Part shown: piece after piece, positions 39,678 through 51,324 of the stretch | Position numbering within the stretch: the first letter of the stretch is position 1 | Layout: each line of letters opens with the position of its first letter | Source: Apostichopus japonicus | Taxonomy: Eukaryota; Echinodermata; Holothuroidea; Aspidochirotida; Stichopodidae | Reading direction: 5' to 3' | DNA: 64,000 nucleotides | Assembly: GCF_037975245.1 (NCBI RefSeq) | Contig: NC_092576.1 | Location: 1,624,501-1,688,500 of the forward strand | The notes under the pieces: model-generated | Told to the model about the DNA's origin: nothing | Seen by the model: the letters and a program-made list of their open reading frames with translations, nothing else | Databases searched by the model: none | Program-made: the position numbers and the translations under genes

Positions 39678-40980
39678 AACCGCATCGAACCACTTCGAGC
39701 AATCACCGCTCTGTCCAGAAGCAGTCGAAGTGTGTGGCCATGCATACCTCCGCCTCTGCCCTCAGTGCACTTTTTGACTGCTTACTAGTGCAGTATCAGT
39801 ATTAACATTAAAAAAAAAATGGAAATTCCAAGGTATTAACAATATACGCTCTGACAGACATTCAATTAGTTGTGTGATTTTAAAATCGTATCGTTGAAAC
39901 ATTTCCCCCCGTAATCAAAAGTAAGCGATGTTTGAAGTAAGTTCCCCATGCACGAATATAAACGTAGGGCCTCACAACGTAGGTCCCTACATTGGGCCTC
40001 GATACCTGTAAGAACATCTTCAAGTAGTTTCGGCTCCGAGTCCCCGACATAATTTGCTGCTCAGTGAATTAAATAAAAAGGAGATATTCCAGAGAGATTT
40101 AAGAGTTATGTATCTCGGAGACATGCATTTGAGATGTGCTTGAAACTTCAACTGAAATACTGCAGCTATGAAAGGGGGGGGGGGGAGGCCCCCATGGAGT
40201 TCCCCGTGCAACATCGTCAATGGCATCGGTACACCTCACCCTCTCCCAATGATACTACGTTCCTCCTATGCCTCCGTTACACTTTTTGTTTGTTGTTCAT
40301 ATTAAAAAAGTTACGTGCTAATCTTGAGAGTCTGTCTTTGTTCTATTTTCTAGCAAATGTAAATTCCCGTGGTCAAAGTGAAGTTAGGGAGAAGGTATTG
40401 AGACTATTTTGAAGTTTATAATAAGAATCTTGGAATGTTTATATACATATTTTATCTTTCTGTAAGTGTCACTTTGTTTGTCTCAGATAATATTTCTTTC
40501 TGTATGAATGATTATGTATTACAATTTACAAGTATATCTCACTGAAGAAGAAGAAGCTGAGAGGAAGTAAAGTAAAGTATTCAGAAATTCCGAACAGAAA
40601 GAGAGAGAGAGATCCAACCGGTTAGCACTCTATATATATATACATAGAGGGCGTTTTACAACATAAATTTAGAGTTCCTTTATATGAACTCTATTGAAAT
40701 TCATGTAAAAACACTTTCTTTCTTTTTTCTGCAGGAAACGAAAGGATATCTTCTTTAAAGAAAAATACCTTCTACTATTTTCATATCCTGTTAATACTTT
40801 TTCCAGTTTTAACGAGTTACTAATTATTTAAGAATTGTTTGACTGACTTCGCCCTACTGTCCATTCTAGTTATGGTTGATGCTTGAGTAGTATACATACG
40901 TCGATATTTCGTTTCATGTTTATATGTACAGGAACCGAGTACGAGTATCTGTGACGCATGTATTCTGTCGGTAGAACAAC
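39678..40980. other. Intergenic sequence upstream of SAP30BP
   Basis: G-run at 40172-40184, (TA)n at 40630-40645, no exon seen. The SAP30BP promoter should lie in the last few hundred bases, but I cannot point to a TATA box or Inr with confidence. Confidence 0.4.
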
Positions 40981-40984
40981 ACTG

Positions 40985-41085
40985 ATTAGTTTCATACACG
41001 CTCAAAGCGATCAAACGTTCTCAGTACATTCCTACAATCATAGCGACAAATCATCTATTAAATTCTACAGAGTGCATTTGAAATG
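40985..41085 (+). other. SAP30BP: Probable SAP30BP 5' UTR exon 1 (5' end undefined)
   Basis: A consensus donor ATG|GTAAGT follows 41085 and pairs with the acceptor TCCTCCTACAG| at 41734. Exon 1 would end exactly in ATG. The transcription start is not visible, so the left boundary is a guess. Confidence 0.4.
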
Positions 41086-41734
41086 GTAAGTATATTTTTA
41101 GTATGATATTTATACTTTCCTGTGTCGCTCTTAACACAGATTTTGAGGAAGTGACATGGCCTGAAATGTAACTAATTTTCAAGAAAAAGAAAGGGTTTCG
41201 TGGAACTACCCTATAGATGCTATTCACATTGTAGATCTAACAACAACTTTTTGGCTTTGCTACAGTAAGTTTATGCCTTAGTCGTATTGTTAAACCTAGT
41301 ATGCTGTTGTGCGTCTGCAGACTAGCCTATTTAATCTGCAGTCAAGGGGCGATGTTAATAAAGGCTCTCCATAAACATATTTAACGCCTAACTTTAATAT
41401 CATAAGACATAAGACCAACAACTAGTCTAGCCATGTTTATTATATTAGGGGCATAGGCCTAACATTAGACTAGTATGTGTAGGATAGGCCAACCTGTTTA
41501 GGCTAAGTTAGGCTAGGCTTAGTATAGTATTAGTACATTAAGTTCTCAGTATGTATGTCAGTTACTTGAAATATAACAAATTCTCTGATTATTGCACAGA
41601 CTTTTTCATATGACATGACATTGGGGTACTTTTTTTGAAAATGATGCACAATTTAGAATATGAGAAGGTTGGCCCAATAACATTAAAAATTTTACCCTAA
41701 TGGCTAAAGATTCATGTTCCTTCTCCTCCTACAG

Positions 41735-41823
41735 GTTGAATTGAATTAAACATGACAAGGTCCAGGTGACATTGAAATTTTTACACTTTTGGCAAAGTAA
41801 ACTACGGAAGAGGAAATACCAAT
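41735..41823 (+). other. SAP30BP: SAP30BP 5' UTR (second exon part)
   Basis: Runs from the acceptor CTCCTCCTACAG to the ATG at 41824. If joined to exon 1, the terminal ATG of exon 1 opens a five-codon upstream ORF (MVELN-stop). Confidence 0.5.
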
Positions 41824-42019
41824 ATGAGTATACCCAGAAACGATTCATCTTCTAATCTTCTTCTGGTCAACTATGGAGAAGAAGATTCAGACATTGACTC
41901 GGAGGAAGAGGGAGAGATTGAGAAGACCTTGGAAGATGAAACAGAAGAGCAGAAAGACTCTCTCCCTCCAGCTGAGGTGTCAGAGCAAGCAGAACCCTCA
42001 CCCCAGCCTCCTGCAGAAG
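41824..42019 (+). CDS. SAP30BP: SAP30BP coding exon 1
   Basis: Starts MSIPRNDSSSNLLLVNYGEE, acidic and Ser/Pro rich, ends QPPAE plus the first base of an Ala codon, donor GAAG|GTAACA. The ATG is the first in frame after the 5' UTR acceptor. Confidence 0.93.
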
Positions 42020-45000
42020 GTAACAACCAAAACCCCTTAAAGCAGAGCTGGTTAAATAAATTTCACTTTTGCCACATTTCCTCAAGTATTTGCAAAACCT
42101 TGGAAGTATAATTTAACTTTTCCGGTGAATATCGTCCAATTCTTTGTGTGGTTTTCAAGAGATGTCCATTTAAATTTGATGTACATCTTTGTACCAAAAG
42201 TGGACTTGGACCTCCAGCAAGAAGTGATGCTGTTACATTATAAATTATGTACATTTTACAACAAACTATGGGTTTTGTTCATTATGGTTTTTACTCTACC
42301 GTTTTGAGTTTGACTTTCGGTATTGGGAGACAGGTTCGAAAGTATATGCAAGACAATTGAACTTCAGTATTCTTTTCAGATGCATCCGTTTTAATGTAGA
42401 TCTTCAAATTCTGCCCAAAAATAAGAGGGCAAACACAAAATATTTGTCCATAGTTGTGCATCTATGACATCCAACATGTTTGTTTTAAGTTCTCTTTTGG
42501 TACAAAGCACATAAACCTCAAATAAACATCAGTCTATGCATTAATTTCTCCAGGATTCTTGACTATATTCCATCTTTATATTTACAAAGAAATTTACCTT
42601 GAGCTTTGCCAGTGGATAATTAGCAGCATCAGCTATTCAATGTCTTCTGTTCTTAAATTGTTATCGTATTTTTTTTTACATTCACCTCTCTAGCTGTCAA
42701 ACAGGAGGATGAAGATAGTAAAGATGTCCTTACAGCCCTCCCATCTGAAGAGGACAAAGTAGCGGAGCATAAGGACGGTGAACTCGGCACCATAGCTGAC
42801 ATCTCTGAAGACGAGGACGATGTCGTCCACAAGAGGAGGGTAAGATTCATGGGGACAATGAGTCATCTGCAAAGTAAATAGCTTTTCTTTTAGGTTTATA
42901 TAAAATAAAACCGTTGGTGGCTGTCAAACAATCCAAACTGAAATTCCTGTTCAGTTTTTAATTTTTTTTTTAAATTTAGTACATAGCTAATTTATTGCAT
43001 GTGACCATAAATGCATGCAACTAATCATCTAGATATTTCACATAGTGATACTGTTCGTAGACATCTTTCACAATTCATTCAGCTCTGTGTTTGATAAGAT
43101 AATGTGTGAACCCATCCTCATTATGTTAAGTGTGTGAACCCATCCTCATAATGTTAAGTTTGTGAACCCATCCTCATTATGTTATGTGTGAACTCATCCT
43201 AATTATCTCTGAAGTCAATCCAAATTCTACATTTTTGCTGTAAAACCCATACTGGGTTCTTAAAATCTAAAAATCTTCATTATTTATGCTCATTCCTTTC
43301 TTGTTATTAAAATTATCCAAGATGTAGGTCCAAATAATAATTTGGAAAATGATAATAAACAGAGAATATGGTGTAGGAAGATATTAAAGAACACTATACA
43401 TGATGAGCTTTGCTCCTTTAAAGATTAATTGCAAAAATATATACTGTTTAATAACAAAAACTTTATACCAAAAAGATAGCCATCTCTTTTGAGTTAGCCA
43501 AACCCCACTATCCCTGGAATTATTATAAACCATGTTTCCATATTTAAATTGAGAAGAGGAGGCTTTCTTTGACCAGTTCTATAGTACTGATTTGCTCGCC
43601 CAATAATCAATCTTCTAACTACTGTTGTAAAGACCACGTTTGCTCTGGAAACGAACTTTATGAAAACTATGCCCAACTATTCCATCTACTGGTTCACTAA
43701 GTCTCAGCTAGTACTAAATTAACGAGGTAAGACAAATTAACGAGGCAAGACATACTCAGACTCATCAGTTCATGTGTTGTTTTTTTTTTTTCTTTCACCA
43801 TGACAGCTCTCCCAGTCGGTGAGTCTGCGAGATTCTTTTACCTCAGAACCGGAGACTGCCCTCACGCAGAAAATCCGAAGACTTAACGCCGAAGAGGTGG
43901 TTTTACCACCTGAGCCGAGAGGGAGGTGCTCTAAAAAACTTCAGGTTTGGAAAAATAAACTGTTCACCATTTCTTTCTTGCTGACATACTTTACTTACAG
44001 TGCAGTTCCGTCAAGGTTGACCTAGTCGTCCGATTTTAAAATGTCCGAAAACGTCTGAAAATGTCCGGATCTGTCTGAGCGTCCGGTTAAAAAAAACACC
44101 TCAAACCCAACATTCAAAGCCCAAAGTGCCCCAAAAGGTCCTAGGTAAAGCTAACTAGTCCAAAAGGAACAAACGAGTGGCGTGTTTATCTGGAGCATTT
44201 GCGGTCACACGGCCGCGACTATTCCTCAGCGTGATAACAGTAGTCTGTAAGGATTACAAGTTCACTAACAAAAAACTTTGCAGAAATGTTTATTTACTAT
44301 CATTCACCATCTTGAAACTTGCAGCTAGCAATGAACGTTTGTTTTCAGTCCTGTCAGATGGATACGAAAAAATAATATCGCTCAATACCTACAGCATTTT
44401 CTGTTCACAATGATAAATAATTTTATGAGAAGCTTGCCTAAGTTACTTACTGTACTTAATTTCAATGGAATTACGTCCTTACAAGACAGAATGTAAAGTT
44501 CAAATGTAGAATGAAATATTAGTACCCCTTAGTTTTAATCTTGTCTTTCTTATCATAATGAAAAATCTTTGATTAAGGCTTTATAAAAAATGGTACATTT
44601 TAGGTTGTAATGCCTGGGGTTAGACATAGGTCCCAGTTAATCTGGATTACACAGCTCTTGCAAAGACAATATATTGTCCTGCCGGCAAAATAAATTGTTT
44701 GGATTGCTTATTAGGTCTTGTTGACATTCAAAAGGATCACCGTTTTTATGATACAGAAACCAAAAGAGGGAGCAAACATCGCTAGATTATAGATGTGGAT
44801 TATCTAAGTTTAATATTGGTAAAGTTTGGCTAATCCATACTTTATATTCACCTTTTGTGTAGAAAATTTTTGGTACAAATGAAATGTTAGGAAAGTTTGC
44901 ACTGTTCTATAGGTTTCAATATGCCACAGTCTGGTATGTAGTCTTCTTTAAACTCTAAATTCTTCAAAAGGGGAGGAGGACATCCCTGACATAACCCCCC

Positions 45001-47960
45001 TCCCCTTGCAACCCTCCCTCGGGAATGCTGTGTTCCAAATTCAAAATAAAATAAAACTGTTAGCAAATGCTTATCCACTAGAAGGCCTGTGTAAGAGAAT
45101 GTGTAAAAGTAAGTTGGCCTGACGTTTCGATCCTAGCAGGATCTTCTTCAAAAGCTAAATGACAAGTAACAGTAACAGAAGGGACAAAAACACACACAGA
45201 ATACAGACAGGTTAATGAGCATGGTGAGCACAAAGAGATAGATGTAAGGGGATTAGTAGACAAGGGATGGAGAGTAGAAAGAAAGAAACAAACAAAGTGT
45301 TCCAATTTCAACAGAAGAAATATGGTAACTCTACTCGTGCTCCATACTCTAATGTACAGGGTTCCCCTTTAATGAATCAATCTATGTAATAAGGAACTTC
45401 AGCCCATGTATTATGTATTATGTGCTGATTAATAAATTGACTGATTTTTTTATTATTTATTATCTTCACAGGACAAGATTGCAAAATATTACAGGAAAAA
45501 TCTAGACATGAATGCATCCATCCAAAGCAGAAAAGATTTCCGGAATCCAAGGTATTATATAAATATTTTCATACCTGACCAGATCTGTTCTCTTATCATG
45601 CAAGGATATACTGTTATCCTACTGCAGCTTTGACCACAGAAAAAACAGTATTTTGTATTATTTTCCTTTAAGTGAGCAACATTCATATATTATCGTCCAA
45701 ATTGCTTTCGAAAATGTTAACAAAAAAATGTAAAAAAATGATTTCCCTGAAATAATCTTGGCACCAGCATATTTTTAATTTAAAAAAAAGAAATGTTAGG
45801 CCCATTTTTTTTTCAAACTTTGAATGCAATGTACAATATATTTTTTCCAATATGGTAAATAAACAATAACTATTTCGTAAATAGCGACCAAAATTGCGAA
45901 GTAATGTGATCGATAAACAAAGTATTTTAGATAAATGCGAATTTTGCAATGTATAATAAACATTCCCACGTAGCAGCATATCTGCTATAGAGCTGTTGTA
46001 GGTTGCTAAGATCTGTGTATCTGTGCTGATCGAAACGTCTTCATGGAAAAAGAAAGAAAGGAGGAACCTGCAAAGTTCATGAAAGGTCAACTTAATCCTG
46101 TTTGATGATAATGTGCAATCCCTAGATTGCAACAAGAAAAGGGGCAGTTCACCTAACTACACCTATTAGTTTGCTTCTTTGTTTTACATTTTACTTCTTA
46201 TCTAGCATCTATGAGAAACTGATAAGCTATCTCGGTATAGATGAGCTCGGTACCAACTACCCCAAAGACGTCTTTAATCCCCACGGTTGGGATGAAAGCT
46301 CTTACTACGAATCTCTTGGTGAGTACTGCAGCATCTTCTTAAAGGGGTCGTGCGTCCTAGCGGCTCATAAAACTGTGGAAACTGCCATTGACAGTATTGT
46401 TGAAAAACTGCTAAGCAATCTCTTCTCCCCCCCCCCCAACCTTGTCTGCTGTCTACCCTGATGTTGGGAGCTCAACACTGAATGTAATTAATAACATGAG
46501 AGAAGCCCTTCCCATATGTAAGCCGGATCACATCCCTGAATCACCACTGAACAGGGTTACGGATAAATTTGTCAACCAGCTTTTGTAAGGTTGTAAAATA
46601 AAGTTGATCGCTAGATATCACAATGCTGAATGTGCAACCAAAGAAAAAATATTAGGACAATGTTGTTCATAGGTGTTCATAGACCTTTAAAAGAGATTTG
46701 AACATAACGTGTCATCACTAGGTTTGAGTCCATCGCGATGTTGGTGTTTTATTGCCCGCTTAGTGTTTATGTTTGGTTTGGTCTTTGATGTTACTTGTTT
46801 GACTATTTGATTTATTTTAAATTTGTTTTACTTGTTCTAATTGTTTACTCGTTTTCTTACGACTGATAAATCGTCACATTTGTATTTTGATAGCGAGAGC
46901 ACAAAAAGAAGAAATGGCTAAAAGGGAAAGGGAGAAGAAGGAGAAAGATAAGACCAAAGTAGAGTTTGTGTCGGGTGTGGTCAAGAAACCACCAAGACCA
47001 GCAGATCAACTTAGCATACTACCAGGTAAGAACAGACTAATATACAACAGACTCTCACACAATCATTTGTGATGTTTTTTGACTTTATGGACTTGATGAT
47101 CAGTTGGGATGCACAGAATGTCAGGCCAGATAATGGAAAAATTGTCCAGTTGTGTTTCTGTCTGCAAATTTTGGACACATTTTTTTTGTTTTTCTGCCTT
47201 AAAGAAGATATTTTTAGTAAACTGCAAAGGGGTGATTAAATCCACTTGCAGTTGGATCCAGAAGTTTGGATCTGCAACATTTTATTTTTTTTAAGTCTCA
47301 GTTCCTTGATCAAGTTTTAAATCATTCCCGATAAAGGAGATAATTGTAGCATGTGGGAGCCGTCCTTACTAGGTCTTAGTTTTGAGGTGAACCGCATGTA
47401 AAACATTTTGTATTCTAAACCTGGACTATCAAAATTATCAACTGTGTAGGTTAAACTTACATATTTGAGTTGATTTAATTTTGCATTTGTTACTCTGTTA
47501 GCAGCACTGTATGGTAATATGTTTAGAGACTTTTGATCAAATAATTGCGTTCAAAACTTTTTGGCCTTTATTGGATTTGATGATAATCCTAACCTTTGCA
47601 GTCATGATGGGTATGTGTGCATGTATGTGTGGGTGTTTGTGAGTGTGTTTGTGATGCCCAGCTTGTTAAACACATTATCTCAAGAAGGGAAGGTCAGACC
47701 AATTTTATACTTTGTCTCAACCTCTTTTTTTTCTTCTTTTCTCGGCAGATGAAGAGAGAAAGAGGAAATCCAAGTGGGATGCCCCAGCCCCTAACCCATC
47801 AATATCCCTCCTGGGTAGACCACAAGTAGCCATCATCACCACCTCCATCACAAATCCCATGGTGGTGTCGACCACTGTGTCCTCCACGGGTGCAAAAACC
47901 ACGGTTATATCGGCTATCGGCACCATCAAGAAACCGAAGATCGAGAAGACCGAGAAATAG
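41824..47960 (+). CDS. SAP30BP: SAP30BP (HCNGP-like), complete, 7 coding exons, 338 aa
   Basis: Exons 41824-42019, 42694-42839, 43807-43944, 45472-45551, 46206-46318, 46894-47025 and 47749-47960 join in frame, all GT-AG. Family knowledge: SAP30BP/HCNGP is a nuclear protein that binds the SIN3-complex subunit SAP30 and takes part in pre-mRNA splicing with SPF45/RBM17. The N-terminal third is acidic and disordered (YGEEDSDIDSEEEGEIEKTL). The central HCNGP domain is clear: LPPEPRGRCSKKLQ, DKIAKYYRKNLDMNASIQSR, DFRNPSIYEKLISYLGIDEL and GTNYPKDVFNPHGW, then SYYESLARAQKEEM. Human has closely matching stretches (PPEPPGRCS, FRNPSIYEKLI, IDELGTNYPKD). A basic coiled segment (KREREKKEKDKTKVEFVSG), then KRKSKWD and the conserved end TTVISAIGTIKKPKI follow. 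Slightly longer than the human protein (308 aa). Confidence 0.96.
42694..42839 (+). CDS. SAP30BP: SAP30BP coding exon 2
   Basis: VKQEDEDSKDVLTALPSEED ... DISEDEDDVVHKRR, acidic, acceptor CACCTCTCTAG, donor AGG|GTAAGA, phase 1 to 0. Confidence 0.92.
43101..43207. repeat. 28-bp minisatellite, 4 copies
   Basis: Unit GTGTGAACCCATCCTCATTA-TGTTAA, starting near 43104, 43132, 43160 and 43186. Intron 2 of SAP30BP. Confidence 0.85.
43807..43944 (+). CDS. SAP30BP: SAP30BP coding exon 3, start of HCNGP domain
   Basis: LSQSVSLRDSFTSEPETALT ... EEVVLPPEPRGRCSKKLQ, acceptor CATGACAG, donor CAG|GTTTGG, phase 0. PPEPxGRCS is a signature of the family. Confidence 0.95.
45083..45310 (-). mobile_element. Fragment of a dispersed element with a hammerhead-like hairpin, minus strand
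   Basis: On the minus strand 45121-45154 reads TTGAAGA, then a hairpin GATCC-TGCTA-GGATC, then GAAACGTC. This resembles the hammerhead ribozyme core (CUGANGA, stem II, GAAA) found in Penelope-like retroelements and retrozymes, with the first core C changed to T. The rest (45160-45310) is repetitive-looking but not coding. Confidence 0.4.
45472..45551 (+). CDS. SAP30BP: SAP30BP coding exon 4
   Basis: DKIAKYYRKNLDMNASIQSR then KDFRNP and a split Ser codon, acceptor ATCTTCACAG, donor AAG|GTATTA. Confidence 0.95.
46206..46318 (+). CDS. SAP30BP: SAP30BP coding exon 5
   Basis: IYEKLISYLGIDELGTNYPK, DVFNPHGWDESSYYESL, acceptor TTCTTATCTAG, donor CTTG|GTGAGT, phase 2 to 1. Most conserved part of the HCNGP domain. 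Confidence 0.96.
46894..47025 (+). CDS. SAP30BP: SAP30BP coding exon 6
   Basis: RAQKEEMAKREREKKEKDKT, KVEFVSGVVKKPPRPADQLS, acceptor TTTTGATAG, donor CCAG|GTAAGA, phase 1 to 1. Basic helix. Confidence 0.95.
47749..47960 (+). CDS. SAP30BP: SAP30BP coding exon 7 and stop
   Basis: EERKRKSKWDAPAPNPSISL ... TTVISAIGTIKKPKIEKTEK-stop (TAG 47958-47960), acceptor TTCTCGGCAG. The KRKSKWD and KTTVISAxGTI motifs match the vertebrate C terminus. Confidence 0.96.
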
Positions 47961-49385
47961 GGGAGGATGAACCGTAGATTCGGGCGGTCTGTGTATTTCA
48001 TTGAGACTAAACCGTACTTGATAGAGGATGGAAGTTCAAAAGATTGGTCCTGGTCTCAGAAAACAAAACACTCGGACAAGGCTTCCTCTTGTGGTATTTG
48101 AAGACATTTGCGGTACTTTGTTCCAAGAGTTCAGATAGGAAAAGTTTAACAACTCCCAAGTGCTTACCTGTTGTCATATTTGGAGCTCTGTTTTTCCATT
48201 TAACAGCAAATCTTCAGGTAGCAGAAGTGTCGATATAGCAGACATCAATGAGAGACTTTTGGAGAGCCATTTCCAACAGGAAACATTAAAAATGGCTCAA
48301 AAGTTTGCCAACTACAAGTGGTTAACTCTTGTCATATTTGGGACTCTGTTTTTCCATATATTTAACAGCAAGTTAAAGCTAGCAGAAGTGTTGTAACATA
48401 CATCATGGAAGACTGTTGAAGAGCCATTTACCAACAGGAAAAGTTAAAAATGGCTCAAAAGTTTGCCAACTGCAAGTGGTTAACTCTTGTCATATTTGGG
48501 ACTCTGTTTTTCCATATATTTAACAGCAAGTTTAATCTAGCAGAAGTGTTGTAACAGACATCATGGAAGAACTTTTGGAGGGCCATTTACCTATAGAAAA
48601 GTTAAAAATGGCTTAACAGTTAGCAAAACAGTTAGCAAAGTCCAAGTGTTGTAACAGACATCTTGTCATATTTGGAACTTTGTTTTTTCCATTTATTAAC
48701 AGGAATGTCAAGTTAGAAGGACCGTTTCCCAAGTGGTTACTCATGGTTGTTTTCCCAATTTCTCATTATTGCTAATCTGAGAGAAGACTTGTTTGTAGCT
48801 ATTACCAGACTCAGAACTGTTAAACTGTTAGAGGGAGCTATTTTGTAATGTCCCTGGAGAACCATTCAGCGTTTTGAATGGTTCATCCCAAAAATTAGCT
48901 GCCTTTGTGTGCCCAGTTCAACAAGGAGAATTGGTATTCTAGTATTGTCATGTGACACTTTTAGTGTCTTTTCATATGCAAAATGAATTTGACTGGGCCC
49001 TGATAAAGTAGTTGTAATTTCAGAATTATTACCATGATGATATAATCCTTGTTGATATTCACTTTGCATTCATTCACATAACTAGTGAAGCTCTTTTTAC
49101 AACAACAACAATTTTATTTTTGGGGGGGGGGGGGAGGGAGAGGGGAACCATGAAAATTGTAATTAGCCTTAGTTGTCAATGAGGAAAACCACATTTTGTC
49201 ATGATTCTTCAAAGACTATTTGGTTGGCTAAAGTTGATTTTTGTAAAAAAAAAAGTTGGGAAAGTTTTTCTGGATCGTTAGGTCGTCCAAACCACATCCT
49301 GATAGAAAACTGGGTTTGGTTTGTAAATTGCATCTGGCAACAACAGTGAATCATTGTCATCAATAAAATAGAGTTGTAAATGTTT
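47961..49385 (+). other. SAP30BP: SAP30BP 3' UTR with tandem repeat and candidate poly(A) signal
   Basis: An AATAAA at 49362-49367 is followed by a T/GT-rich downstream element, a plausible end of the transcript. The 3' UTR includes the ~160-bp repeat annotated separately and a G-run (49122-49135). Confidence 0.5.
48110..48700 (+). repeat. ~160-bp tandem repeat in the SAP30BP 3' UTR, about 3.5 copies
   Basis: Unit contains CTTGTCATATTTGGGACTCT, GTTTTTCCATATATTTAACA, AGCAGAAGTGTTGTAACA, AGAGCCATTTACCAACAGG and TTAAAAATGGCTCAAAAGTT. Copies start near 48157, 48317, 48470 and 48640. Confidence 0.82.
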
Positions 49386-50019
49386 ATTTCTTTTCTTTCT
49401 TGTGTTTATAATATTTAAATCATTTATTCACAGAAGAAATGATTTTGTTACAAAACACTGTTGCAGTCTGATGAAAATCTTAAATACAGAGAACATTAAC
49501 AGTTTAACAAATTTTCCTAAATATATCATCTGTTAAGCAACAAATAGGCAGGCTATGAATGGTTTATATTAGTGACACCCTTTCTCATATCTGCACAGGA
49601 TTTCCAAATGCAAGGGGGGGGGCGGGGTGGGGGAGTTGTAAATTTTCCCCAACCGATTTGGGTAAGGGCAAAAAGTTTAGATAAAACCTGGTACATTATG
49701 AGGCATATTTGGACTATAAATTTGGCCTTTAATTTGCTCTATGTGTAAAGTTGTGCTAAGTACTCTGGCCGTTTTGTGTGCGGTTGAATAAGGAGAGCAC
49801 AACCATAGCTGTGTACATCAATTTCTGTTATGAGATGATTGTAACGTTATGGTAAATGTCAGTCAGTTTGAGAATGAATATTCATAAAGTTAGAACAACA
49901 CTCGACTGGGACAAGTTTTAATATACGACTTGATGTCATGCTTCATAGCACTCGTACTGACAGTTTGTCTCCATCAGATAAAAATAAGGAACTGTTTGTA
50001 TTCTCAGATGTGGCCGCTT

Positions 50020-50735
50020 TTGAAGGATGATATGAGAGGACAGTATAGAGTGGTATTTAGCATTATAATCAGATAGAGGTTAGGAACTGTCCATACTGTC
50101 AGTACGAGTGCTTTGAAGGATGATATGCGAGTACAGTATAGAGTGGTATTTAGCATTAGAATCAGATAGAGCTTGGAACTGTTTGTACTGTCAGTATTAG
50201 TGCTTTGAAGCATATTAGAGGACAGTATAGAGTGGTATTAGAATCAGCTAAAGTTAGGAACTGTTCATACTGTCAGTTTTATTGTTTTTTACACATGATT
50301 TTAGAGGACAGTACAGAGTGGTATTAGCATTAGAATCAGATAGTGGTTAGGAACTGTTCATACTGTTAGTTCGATTGCTTTGAAACACTAGAGAGGACAG
50401 TACAGAGTGGTTTTAGCATTAGAATCAGCTAAAGTTAGGAACTGTTCATACTGTCAGTTTTATTGTTTTTTACACATGATTTTAGAGGACAGTACAGAGT
50501 GGTATTAGCATTAGAATCAGAAAGTGGTTAGGAACTGTTCATACTGTTAGTTCGATTGCTTTGAAACATGATATGAGAGGACAGTATAGAGTGGTATTAG
50601 CATTAGAATCAGATAAGGGTTAGTACTGTGTACACTGTCAGTGTTAGTGCTTTGAAGCATATGTGAGGACATTATAGAGTGGTATTAGAATCAGATAAAG
50701 ATTAGGAACTGTTCATACTGTCAGTGCGATAAATT
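50020..50735. repeat. ~85-93-bp minisatellite, about 8 copies
   Basis: Unit contains GAGGACAGTATAGAGTGGTA, TTAGCATTAGAATCAGATA, GTTAGGAACTGTTCATACTG and TGCTTTGAA. A partial, more decayed unit precedes it at about 49930-50020. Intergenic. Confidence 0.85.
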
Positions 50736-51050
50736 GGAAAATGATCCCAGATTAATTAATAATTACGCTTCATGTTACAAAAGGGATATCAAGGGAAAGT
50801 GATTAAAGGTAATAATTTTTCTGTATATAATTTACCGAAACTGGTATGCAGTTTTAACGAACGAATGAATGAAGGTATGTGTGTGTGTTACGGTACTTCC
50901 AATTGTTGCTGATCAACAGCAACCCATTATGTAGGACGATACATCTGGATGAACTCCCCCCACACACATACACATCCAAGAATCAGGCACTTATACATTT
51001 TGACCCATCGCTTGTCATGTTCTTCAAGAAAAACTTTGATAGAAAGCAGG

Positions 51051-51324
51051 CAGGCGCGTAGCCAGGAATTTGCCAAGGGAGGGGCGAAACTGTAGATTCG
51101 GCATTGCAAACTATCTAAGCGTAGTGCCACCATGGTTGGCGCGAAGCGTACAAGACAATTTTGGCTGAAAGAGCCTCCCAGATCGCTGGAAATGGCACTT
51201 CCCAGGCCTTGTAAGTTGCATCTTAGCACTTTCTCTTTTGAAAATACTAGCGATATCATAAAAACATAAAAAAAATTAAAAAAATATGCCAATACGCCCC
51301 CCCCCCCCCTTGGCTACGCGCCTG
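51051..51324. mobile_element. hAT-like MITE (274 bp) with near-perfect 8-bp target duplication
   Basis: Termini CAGGCGCGTAGCCAGG (51051) and CCTTGGCTACGCGCCTG (51308-51324) are inverted repeats differing by one base. Flanks are AAAGCAGG (51043-51050) and ATAGCAGG (51325-51332), 7 of 8 identical. The middle carries CCTCCCAGATCGCTGGAAAT, also present near 59850. No transposase. Confidence 0.85.

Noticed and set aside
45990-46060. Second hammerhead-like motif (CTGATCGAAACGTC)
   Set aside because: CTGA and GAAA are adjacent with no stem II between them, so it cannot form the fold.
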